Positions 15,885-23,428 of a stretch of 64,000 nucleotides of DNA are shown here, in pieces. Position 1 is the stretch's first letter. The number at the start of each line of letters is the position of its first letter. Made by a program: the position numbers and the translations under genes. Below the pieces are notes generated by a model, which saw nothing but the letters and a program-made list of their open reading frames with translations, was not told the DNA's origin and ran no database searches. This DNA comes from Virgisporangium aliadipatigenens (GTDB lineage Bacteria > Actinomycetota > Actinomycetes > Mycobacteriales > Micromonosporaceae), in the NCBI RefSeq assembly GCF_016863615.1, contig NZ_BOPF01000032.1, forward strand, positions 1 through 64,000, in the 5' to 3' direction.

Positions 15885-18542
15885 TTAGGCGGCGAAGCCC
15901 TTCCATGCGTCGGCCAGCAGGGGGCGGAGCGCCTTCGACGGGAGCACGGCGCCGTGACGGATGGCGTGCTCGCCGAGCCGTCCGATGAGCTTGCGGAAGT
16001 CGGGGTCGGCGGCGGCGCGCAGGCTGGCGAAGTCGCCGACCAGCACCAGCTGCTTGCGGGTGCGGCCGATGGCGGCGTTGAGGCGGCGCAGCTCGCGCAG
16101 CCGGTCGACCTGGCCCTCGCGGTTGCTGCGGGTGAACCCGAACACCACCACGTCCGGCAGCGCCCAGGACGGCGACAGCGCGTCGACGGTCGTGATGCGG
16201 GCGCGGGACATCGGATCGTCCGAACCGAGCCGGGCGCGCAGCAGGTCGACCTGTGCGCGGTACGGCACGAGCACCGTCCAGGCGACCCCGATCCGGCTGT
16301 ACCACTGGGTGAGGCCGAGGATCATGTTCGCCTCGGCGGTGTTGGTGTAGCCGGCGGCGTTCCACAGCTCGGTGCCGGGCGCCTCGCGTTCGGCGCGCTC
16401 GCCGTCGGAGAGGTCGGCGGTGTCGAGCACGACCAGGGGCGAGGTGAAGAGCGGCAGCTCGCCGCCCTCCTTGACGTCGCTGGTCAGCAGCCCGTCGTAG
16501 AACTGCGCGGAGACGAACTCGGCGAGCACGGCCGGCATCCGCCGCTGCCGGTCGAGGAGCACCCGGTTGGCGGGCGGCGCGGTGCGGGCCAGCCGGTCGA
16601 GAAGGCTGCGGCCGAGGAGGTTCTGGCCGGGGTCGGCCGCGCCGGGCAGGGCGAGCCAGCCGCGCACCTCCTCGTCGGCGTACGGCGGCAGGTCCTGCGG
16701 GTCGCCGACGAGTACCGCCCGGCGGGCCCGCACCATCGGCACCAGCGCGGCGGGCAGCGGGATCCGGCCGGCGTCGACGATCACCACCAGGTCGAACGTC
16801 AGGTCCGGCCGATCGGCCAGCCCGGCACACGCCACGCCCACGACGTCGGCGTAGCGGACCAGTTCGTCGGGAAGCGGGGCGGCGGGCTCCTTGAGGCGGT
16901 CCCGCCAGTCGGCCAGCAGTCGGGCGCGTTCCTGCAGGATGGGGTGCACCTGGGCGGCCCACTGGTGGAAGCGCTTGAGCGTGGCGGGATCCTTGCCGGC
17001 ATCCGGCGGTTCGGCGACGACGTCGGTCAGCAGGCGGCGCAGCGCGGCGGCGGCCCGGGCGGCGGCGGTGCCGGTGCGGCTGACGGCGACGTCGGCGGAG
17101 GCGACCCGTTCGGCGCAGTCGCGCACGGCCGGGTCGGTGGCGCAGGCCCGCCGCATCTCCTCGACCAGTTCGGTGAGCGCGTTCTGCGCCCTGGTCGCCT
17201 CCCGTTCGGCCTCGGTCAGCGCGGCGGTGGCGCGGTCCAGTTCGGCGGCGCGGCGGGTGGTCAGCGGGCGGTACGCGAAGCCGATCAGTCCCTCCGCGGT
17301 CACGCCGTCGAGCCGCTGCCGGGCCGTCTCGACCGCCGCCTGCGCCGCCGCGAGGTCCTGGCGGGTGCGTTCGACCGCGGTGTGCGCGGCGGCGAGAACG
17401 TGCGTGTAGCGGCGTTCGACCAGGGCGATGGCGTTGCGGTGGTTCTGGTCGGCGGTGGCGCGTTCGACCACGGCGCGGTCGCCGTCCCCGATGGCGCGGC
17501 CCAGCTCGGTGAGCCACGACGGTGCGGGCGAGGTGTCGGTCAGCCAGGGCGCGAGGCGCAGCGCGCTGGACTCCGTGCGTTCGAGGGTGCCGCGGCGCAG
17601 GACGGCGGCGGCCTTGCCCTCGTCGCCGATGCGCAGGACGCGGTGGTCGGCGGGGAGGCGTTCGAGGACGGTGTCGACGGCGCCGGTGGTGGGGCCGGTC
17701 ACGAGGACCCGTTCGCCGCGTCCGGCCGCGGCCCGCACGATCTCCGCCGTGGTGCGGATCTTGCCGGTCCCGGGCGGCCCGAGCACCAGCATCACGTCTT
17801 GAACGCCCAACGCCCGCACGAAGGCGTCCGTCTGGGCCCGGTCGAGCGGCTCCGCCGGCCGGGGCGCATCCGCCGCGCCGGCCTCCGGGGCGGGCGCGAA
17901 CGTGCCGTCGGCGATCAACGCCAGCAGTCCCGGGTTGGCGGAACGGTCGTTGCGCAGCGCGTCGACGGCGTCGTGCTGCGCGCGGGCGGCCTTCTCGCCG
18001 GGATCGTCACCGCCGACGCGGGATCTGCGGGGGCTGCCCACTCCGAGCCGCACCAGGTCGAGCTGGCGGTCGGCCTCGATGACGGCGTCCAGCACGTCGC
18101 AGAGATCGTCGTGGCGCTGCGGGCGCCGGGTCGCTTCGAGGCCCGGCGGGTCGGCGACGAGGCGCTGCCACGCGGCTGCCAGTTCGGCGTGGTAGGTGTG
18201 GTGCTCGGCGGGCACGGCCGTCGCGTCGGCATACGCCCGCCACCCGGGAACGCTCACCATCAGCGCCCCGCGGGAGAGCCGCCCGTGGTCGCGCAGGCGC
18301 AGGGGCTCGACCGACTCGACCAGATAGGCGCGCTGTCCGACGTCGGGCCGGACGACGACGCGGTGCCGCCGGGTGTGCAGGTGCAGCTCGCCGCCGTCGA
18401 ACGTCGCCGGCACCACCGCACCGAAGTCACGCACCAATGTGGACAGATCGGGCAGCTCGAATTGTGCCGCCGCACGCCGGGTCGCTGGCACCAGCGCGAG
18501 CGGTCCCGGGAGACGCAGCCGCGCACCTGCGGTGGCCACCAT
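15885..18542 (-). CDS. SF1 (DNA2/NAM7-like) helicase homologue with degenerate motifs
   Basis: An 885-residue protein with helicase motifs in order but altered: Walker A reads GPPGTGKI (255-262), with Ile in place of the Mg-binding Thr/Ser; Walker B reads VVIVDAG (586-592), lacking the catalytic Glu of the usual DEA; motif III is GDPQDLPP (613-620) rather than GDxxQLPP; the usual QGxE of motif V is replaced by 'DALSPSWALP'. The arginine-rich motif VI remains near the C-terminus ('RRLNAAIGRTRKQLVLVGD'). Residues about 350-510 form an Ala/Glu/Arg-rich coiled-coil insert; residues 1-235 are unrecognised. It may bind nucleotide or nucleic acid without unwinding. First gene of a pair. Confidence 0.85.
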   Translation of the reverse strand: MVATAGARLRLPGPLALVPATRRAAAQFELPDLSTLVRDFGAVVPATFDGGELHLHTRRHRVVVRPDVGQRAYLVESVEPLRLRDHGRLSRGALMVSVPGWRAYADATAVPAEHHTYHAELAAAWQRLVADPPGLEATRRPQRHDDLCDVLDAVIEADRQLDLVRLGVGSPRRSRVGGDDPGEKAARAQHDAVDALRNDRSANPGLLALIADGTFAPAPEAGAADAPRPAEPLDRAQTDAFVRALGVQDVMLVLGPPGTGKIRTTAEIVRAAAGRGERVLVTGPTTGAVDTVLERLPADHRVLRIGDEGKAAAVLRRGTLERTESSALRLAPWLTDTSPAPSWLTELGRAIGDGDRAVVERATADQNHRNAIALVERRYTHVLAAAHTAVERTRQDLAAAQAAVETARQRLDGVTAEGLIGFAYRPLTTRRAAELDRATAALTEAEREATRAQNALTELVEEMRRACATDPAVRDCAERVASADVAVSRTGTAAARAAAALRRLLTDVVAEPPDAGKDPATLKRFHQWAAQVHPILQERARLLADWRDRLKEPAAPLPDELVRYADVVGVACAGLADRPDLTFDLVVIVDAGRIPLPAALVPMVRARRAVLVGDPQDLPPYADEEVRGWLALPGAADPGQNLLGRSLLDRLARTAPPANRVLLDRQRRMPAVLAEFVSAQFYDGLLTSDVKEGGELPLFTSPLVVLDTADLSDGERAEREAPGTELWNAAGYTNTAEANMILGLTQWYSRIGVAWTVLVPYRAQVDLLRARLGSDDPMSRARITTVDALSPSWALPDVVVFGFTRSNREGQVDRLRELRRLNAAIGRTRKQLVLVGDFASLRAAADPDFRKLIGRLGEHAIRHGAVLPSKALRPLLADAWKGFAA

Positions 18543-18727
18543 GTCGTCAGACTCTAATTGTCAGAGTTCGTCACGCACAGTGCCTCAGTGGTTCCGTTCC
18601 GGAATCACTCATTTCAATGTGTCCGATTTCGTACATCGAACCTGTCCGATCACAGCCCACACCGGCACAATCCGGCATGGAAGAGTCGTTACGCAAGACC
18701 GTAAATCGGTCGAGCAGCAAGGGGGGA

Positions 18728-18761
18728 GGGCGGGCGGGTCGCGGCGACGATCCGCCCGCCC
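18728..18761 (-). terminator. GC-rich hairpin terminator of the LCP gene
   Basis: GGGCGGGCGG (18728-18737) pairs with CCGCCCGCCC (18752-18761), 21 bases beyond the LCP stop on the minus strand. The rest of 18543-18727 shows no gene and no clear motif; it is the upstream region of the helicase operon. Confidence 0.7.
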
Positions 18762-18782
18762 GCTTCTGTCACCGGAGTCTCA

Positions 18783-19997
18783 CTAGGCGGAACGGACCTC
18801 CGGGTGCGCCAGCACGTACTCCGGCACCTTCTGCGTCCGCACCGCCTCCAGCAGCCCGAGCGTCGTCTCGTCCAACTCCTCCTGGCCCAGGTTCTGCTGG
18901 GAGGGGTTGTAGGTGCCGTTGTTGGTCTGCAGCGTCGTGATGCTGTCGCCGCCGATCCCGCGCATGGCGAAGATCCAGTCCTCCAGGTCGATGCCGCCGT
19001 TGTCGATCGTCATGGCCTGACCGACGACCTTCAGGATCTGGTTCAGCTTCACCGGGTTGGCGAGCACGCCGGCGCTGAGCGTCTGCTTCACGATCGCCTT
19101 GAGGAACTGCTTCTGGTGCCGCCCCCGGTCGTAATCGCTGTTGGGCAGCGTCTCCCGCTGGCGCACGTAGTCCAGGGCCAGGTCGGGCGTGAGGTGGTGG
19201 TTGCCGACGTGGTAGACCTGCGGGGTCACGCCGGGGATCGGCGTCAGCTTGGTGCCGCCGTTGGGCGCCTGCGACTGGCGGAACGGCACCGCCACCGTCC
19301 CGTCCTTCTTGTATCCGATGTGGACGGAGACGGTCTCCTGGTCGACGTACATGTCGACGCCGCCGAGGACCTTCACGACCTCCTTGAAGCCCTCGAAGTC
19401 GACGATCGCCGCGGCGTCGAAGGTGAGGCCCCACTCCTCCTTGATGGTCTTCGCGAGCAGGCCCATCGACTGCTTGCGGCGTTCGGTCGGGTCGACGAGG
19501 CCGTTGCCGCCGAGGCCGTACGCCTCACCGAGCTTCGCGATCTGCTGGCCCGTGCGCTGCTTCCCGTTGTTGAACGCGGGCACCGTCACGCGGGTGTCAC
19601 GCGGCAGCGACACCAGGTATGCGGCGTCGTGCGCGGCGGGGATGTGCAGCACGATGATCGAGTCGGCCCGGATCTGATCCTCGACGGGCTGGTCCTTCCG
19701 GTTGTCCACGCCGACCATGAGGATGGTCTTGGCGCCGGTCACCGTGACGTGCTGGCGCTGCGGGGCGGCGTCACCGGCGGCACCGAGCAGGTCCTCCTGC
19801 CCCACCGACTTCGTGGCCTGCGGAAACAGCACGAACCTTCCGACCACTCCGGCACCGCTGGACAGCACCAGGAGAACACCGGTCGCCAGGCATAACTTCG
19901 CCCAGATCGGCGATCTTCGAGCCCTCGCACGAGTCACGCTTGAGAAGACGAAGCCAGTTACGCGTTTCGTTGCACAGACTTGCTCGGAACGGATCAC
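18783..19997 (-). CDS. LytR-CpsA-Psr (LCP) family cell-wall glycopolymer ligase
   Basis: A 404-residue type II membrane protein: an Arg-rich cytoplasmic N-terminus, one membrane helix (about 33-58), then an extracellular LCP domain (about 85-330). Family hallmarks are 'DSIIVLHI', 'YLVSLPRDTRV' (substrate-binding Arg), 'GGVDMYVD' and 'LALDYVRQRETLPNSDYDRG'. LCP enzymes transfer undecaprenyl-linked polymers such as arabinogalactan or teichoic acids onto peptidoglycan. Single gene, divergent from the aldo/keto reductase. A later Met could serve as start, since the first 20 residues are not typical. Confidence 0.93.
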   Translation of the reverse strand: MIRSEQVCATKRVTGFVFSSVTRARARRSPIWAKLCLATGVLLVLSSGAGVVGRFVLFPQATKSVGQEDLLGAAGDAAPQRQHVTVTGAKTILMVGVDNRKDQPVEDQIRADSIIVLHIPAAHDAAYLVSLPRDTRVTVPAFNNGKQRTGQQIAKLGEAYGLGGNGLVDPTERRKQSMGLLAKTIKEEWGLTFDAAAIVDFEGFKEVVKVLGGVDMYVDQETVSVHIGYKKDGTVAVPFRQSQAPNGGTKLTPIPGVTPQVYHVGNHHLTPDLALDYVRQRETLPNSDYDRGRHQKQFLKAIVKQTLSAGVLANPVKLNQILKVVGQAMTIDNGGIDLEDWIFAMRGIGGDSITTLQTNNGTYNPSQQNLGQEELDETTLGLLEAVRTQKVPEYVLAHPEVRSA

Positions 19998-20080
19998 ATT
20001 TCACCAGGTGCGGGCATGGTTCCCGTGCGTGAGCGGCCCCGCGGATTCAGTTCAGGCCGAATCGGTGGTGCGCGCGCCCG

Positions 20081-20902
20081 ATGCCCGCCAAGCTACGCGG
20101 CATGCACGACACCAAACTCCGCATGGGCTACGGCGCGCTGCGCCTGACCGGCCCCGGCGCGTTCGAGCGGACCGTCGACCGGCCCGCGGCCATCGCACTG
20201 CTGCGCCGGGTGGTCGACTCCGGCATCACGTTCATCGACACCGCCGACTCCTACGGGCTGGGCGACAACGAGGAACTGATCGCCGAGGCGCTGCACCCGT
20301 TCCCGGAAAATCTGATCATCGGGACGAAGGCCGGACAGGCGCGACCCGACCACCGGCGCTGGGTGCCGCTCGGCCGGCCCGAATACCTGCGCCAACAGGC
20401 GTACCTCTCGCTGCGGCGGCTGCGGGTCGACCGCCTCGACCTGTTCCAGCTGCACCGGATCGACCCGAAGGTGCCGTTCGAGGAGCAGATCGGTGCGCTG
20501 CACGAACTGCGCGAGGAGGGGGTGATCGCACGCGTCGGCCTCTCCGAGATCACCGTGGACGAGCTGGAGGCGGCGCGCCGGATCACCCCGATCGACACCG
20601 TGCAGAACCTGTACAACGCCGCCGACCGTTCGGCGGATCCGCTGGTCGACCGGTGCGAGGAGCTCGGGATCACGTTCCTGCCGTGGCTGCCGGTCGCCAA
20701 CGGCACACCCGGTGCGGCGGCCGTCGAGGTAGCCCGCGACCTGGGTGTCACGCCCGTCCAGGCGAGCCTCGCGTGGCTGCTGCACCGTTCCCCCGTGATC
20801 CTGCCCATCCCGGGAACGACCTCGCCGGAACACCTGGCGGAGAACGTCGCCGCCGCGGGCATCACCCTCAACCCCGACCATCTGCGTCGTTTTGACGTGT
20901 GA
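20081..20902 (+). CDS. Aldo/keto reductase
   Basis: NADPH-dependent (alpha/beta)8-barrel oxidoreductase of about 273 residues. The catalytic tetrad is visible: D53 and Y58 in 'FIDTADSYG', K83 in 'GTKAG', H124 in 'FQLHRID'. The phosphate-binding end is 'PIPGTTSPEHLAEN' near 246-259. It resembles the oxidoreductases encoded singly in many actinomycete genomes, with substrate unknown. The ATG at 20102 (MHDTKLRMGYGAL) is an equally plausible start; neither has a strong ribosome site. Confidence 0.9.
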   Translation: MPAKLRGMHDTKLRMGYGALRLTGPGAFERTVDRPAAIALLRRVVDSGITFIDTADSYGLGDNEELIAEALHPFPENLIIGTKAGQARPDHRRWVPLGRPEYLRQQAYLSLRRLRVDRLDLFQLHRIDPKVPFEEQIGALHELREEGVIARVGLSEITVDELEAARRITPIDTVQNLYNAADRSADPLVDRCEELGITFLPWLPVANGTPGAAAVEVARDLGVTPVQASLAWLLHRSPVILPIPGTTSPEHLAENVAAAGITLNPDHLRRFDV

Positions 20903-20955
20903 GATCCCCGCCGACTGGGAAAGTTTGACCCACGCCGACCACCCGACCAGTCGCC

Positions 20956-21825
20956 GTGGGAGCCCACTTGCAGGAGGAACGCGCCGCCGGCCCAGGCCAG
21001 GCGGCGGACGAGCCTGACGTGGCGCCGGAACTGACCGGCGCCACGTCGCCGGAGCCGTCCGAGCAGCCCAGGGAACGTGGAGCGTCCGAGACGATGCTCG
21101 CCGAGTTGGCGACGCTCGACCCGGACAGCGAGGAGTACGCGCGGCTGCGCGCCCGGATCATCGAGGACCTCCTGCCGCTCGCCATCCACCTCGCGGGCCG
21201 CTTCCGCAACCGGGGCGAGCCGTTCGACGACCTGTCCCAGGTGGCCAACCTGGCGCTGATCAAGGCGGTCGACGGCTTCGACCCGGAGCGCGGGGTCAGC
21301 TTCAGCAGCTACGCCGTGCCGTTCATCGTCGGCGAACTCAAGCGGCACTTCCGCGACAAGACCTGGCAGATTCGCGTCCCGCGCCGGTTGCAGGAACTCA
21401 GCCTCCAGCTCAACCGCGTCACCGACGAGCTGACGCAGCGCCTCGGCCGTTCCCCCAGGGTCAGTGACCTCGCGGAGGAACTCGGGGTGAGCGAGGAAGA
21501 GGTCATCGAGGGCCTGGAGGCGGCGGGCGCGTACCACAGCCTCAGCCTCGACGCGCCCGCCGGCGGCGAGGAGGGCAACGCCACGCTCGTCGACCTGATC
21601 GGCGACGACGACAGCGACCTGAACGACGTCGAGGCGCGGGTGGCCCTGCCGCCGCTGCTCGCCACGCTGCCGGCGCGCGAACAGAAGATCCTCGCGATGC
21701 GCTTCTTCGGCAACCTGACCCAGTCCCAGATCGCCTCCGAACTGGACATCTCGCAGATGCACGTGTCCCGGCTGATCACCAAGGCGCTCGCGACGCTGCG
21801 TCGGGCGCTACTCGATGAGGAGTAG
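20956..21825 (+). CDS. SigB/SigF-subfamily RNA polymerase sigma factor
   Basis: A 289-residue sigma-70 family factor of the stress/sporulation group. After a variable acidic N-terminus, region 2 reads 'LAGRFRNRGEPFDDLSQVAN' to 'GFDPERGVSFSSYAVPFIVG', region 3 'LGRSPRVSDLAEELGVSEEE', region 4 'LPAREQKILAMRFFGNLTQS' then a helix-turn-helix. Such factors are normally held by an anti-sigma kinase and freed by a STAS protein; no anti-sigma gene is adjacent, but a STAS protein is encoded at 59557. The GTG start follows the aldo/keto reductase by 53 bases. Its stop lies inside a terminator stem. Confidence 0.93.
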   Translation: MGAHLQEERAAGPGQAADEPDVAPELTGATSPEPSEQPRERGASETMLAELATLDPDSEEYARLRARIIEDLLPLAIHLAGRFRNRGEPFDDLSQVANLALIKAVDGFDPERGVSFSSYAVPFIVGELKRHFRDKTWQIRVPRRLQELSLQLNRVTDELTQRLGRSPRVSDLAEELGVSEEEVIEGLEAAGAYHSLSLDAPAGGEEGNATLVDLIGDDDSDLNDVEARVALPPLLATLPAREQKILAMRFFGNLTQSQIASELDISQMHVSRLITKALATLRRALLDEE

Positions 21826-21835
21826 CGCCCGACGC
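21798..21835. terminator. Perfect 16-bp hairpin overlapping the sigma-factor stop codon
   Basis: Arms 21798-21813 and 21820-21835 are exact complements around a GATGAG loop, followed by TTCTT. The TAG stop (21823-21825) is inside the right arm. It lies between convergent sigma-factor and GH6 genes and can stop transcription from both sides. Confidence 0.85.
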
Positions 21836-21863
21836 TTCTTGGGGGCGGGGAAGGGGGTCGTTC

Positions 21864-23294
21864 CTAAAGGACCGTGCAGGTAGTGCCGTTGAGGCTGCCC
21901 GTGGGGTCGGCGTTGGTGCCGCTGAAGGTGCCCTGGAAACCGAAGGTCTGCGAGCCGCCGCCCGCCGGGAGCGAGCCGTTCCAACTGATGTTGGTGAACG
22001 ACACCACGTTGCCCGACTGCGAGCTGCCCACGTTCCAGGCGCTGGTGACCTGCTGGTTGCCGCTGAACGTCAGGCGCAGCGTCCAGCCGTTGATCGGCGT
22101 GCTGCCGTTGTTGACGATCGTCACGTTGGCCACGAAGCCGTTGTTCCACTGGCTGCTGATGTCGTACCTGATCGTGCAGCCGCCGATCGGGTTCTGGCTG
22201 GACGGGGCGGCGCTGGACGGCGGCGGGCTGGACGGCCGGGGGCTCGACGGGGCGGCCGACGTGGGGCCCTGCGTCGGCCCCTGGGTCGTCGGGACCACCA
22301 CGCCCTGCGTCATCGTGTACGCCAGATCCGGCACGAACTGCCCCGCCGCGGCTGCGCAGCCGTCCGCCTCACCCGGCGGCTTGATCCAGACGAAGGCGTC
22401 CACGCTGGCCAGGCCGGTGTTCGTCGTCGGGAACTGGCCGACGCGGGCGTTCTGGTAGTCGCACCAGTCGGGCCAGCCGTTGGGCTGCGGGTTCACCGGG
22501 GACGGCCCGTTGCCGTTACGCGCGGTGTCGATCACCTGGTGCACGTTCGACGGGTTGCCGAGTGCGCTCAGGATCGACTGGCCGTACGAGACCTCGTTCG
22601 ACGTGATGCGGTAGTTCGACGGGTTGGTGTAGAAGCCGTCCGTGGTGCGCACGCCGGCCGCGTCCAACCGCCGCGCGATCTCGGCGGGCGCGTGCCACGC
22701 GGAGTGGCCGGCGTCCAGGTAGACCTTCGCGTTCGGGTTGGCCGCCTTGATCTTCTGCACGGCCTGCTTGGTGTTGTTGTTGCGGTCGTTGATGCCGTTC
22801 GAGTCGAGGCAGGTGGTCAGGGCCACCGCGTCGGGTTCCATCAGGATCATCGCGGTGCGGTTGCCCAGCCCGGCGGCGATGTTGCTGATCCACTGCTGCC
22901 AGATCGTGAAGTTCGCGGCACCGCCGGCGCTCGCGCCACCGCAGTCGCGGTTCGGCATGCCGTAGATGACGAGCTGCGGGATCTGGTTGCGGGCGTTGGC
23001 GGCGCCCACGTACGTGGAGACCTCGTTCTGCACCGTCGAGACGTTGACGTTCGACAGCCACTTCGCGGTGGGCTGGCTGTTGATCACCGCGTCGATGCGG
23101 GCGGCCCGGGAGTCGTTGGGGTTCGCGGCCACCCAGGCGGCCACGCTGGTGTCCGGGTTCCGGTAGAACGAGCCGGAGAGCGTTCCGGCCTCGGCGGTTC
23201 CCAGGGTCAGAGAGATGCCGGCGACGGCGAGGACAGCGGCGGCTCCACCGGCGGTCAATGGGCGCCAGTGGCGAGCGAGACGAGGTCGAGGCAC
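21864..23294 (-). CDS. Secreted GH6 cellulase with C-terminal CBM2
   Basis: A 476-residue exported beta-1,4-glucanase. Residues 1-36 are a signal peptide. Residues about 40-330 form the GH6 domain: 'YGMPNRDCGGASAGG' (catalytic-centre Asp117) and 'MILMEPDAVALTTC' (general acid Asp155), then 'VYLDAGHSAWH'. A Pro/Ser/Thr linker (about 332-370) leads to a CBM2 module (about 373-476) with 'SQWNNGFVANVTIVNNG' and 'GWTLRLTFSGNQQ'. The compact catalytic domain suggests an endoglucanase rather than a cellobiohydrolase. A GAAGCGCTTC palindrome upstream may be its operator. Confidence 0.95.
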   Translation of the reverse strand: MPRPRLARHWRPLTAGGAAAVLAVAGISLTLGTAEAGTLSGSFYRNPDTSVAAWVAANPNDSRAARIDAVINSQPTAKWLSNVNVSTVQNEVSTYVGAANARNQIPQLVIYGMPNRDCGGASAGGAANFTIWQQWISNIAAGLGNRTAMILMEPDAVALTTCLDSNGINDRNNNTKQAVQKIKAANPNAKVYLDAGHSAWHAPAEIARRLDAAGVRTTDGFYTNPSNYRITSNEVSYGQSILSALGNPSNVHQVIDTARNGNGPSPVNPQPNGWPDWCDYQNARVGQFPTTNTGLASVDAFVWIKPPGEADGCAAAAGQFVPDLAYTMTQGVVVPTTQGPTQGPTSAAPSSPRPSSPPPSSAAPSSQNPIGGCTIRYDISSQWNNGFVANVTIVNNGSTPINGWTLRLTFSGNQQVTSAWNVGSSQSGNVVSFTNISWNGSLPAGGGSQTFGFQGTFSGTNADPTGSLNGTTCTVL

Positions 23295-23347
23295 GAATCG
23301 GACGCTAGGTCGCGCTCTCTGCGACCAGCAATGGGAGCGAACCGGGT

Positions 23348-23359
23348 CGAAGCGCTTCG
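23348..23359. promoter_or_regulatory. Candidate LacI-family operator upstream of GH6 cellulase
   Basis: CGAAGCGCTTCG is a 12-bp perfect palindrome about 55 bases upstream of the GH6 start, preceded at 23331 by TGGGAGCG, half of the CebR box found intact before the GH9 gene. It may be a diverged site for the same cellobiose-sensing repressor. Inference from sequence and position. Confidence 0.45.
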
Positions 23360-23428
23360 CCTCGAAACTTAACCGCTCTGAGCTGCGGCGGGACGATCAC
23401 CGCCCCGCCGCACTCAGAGTGAAAGCAT

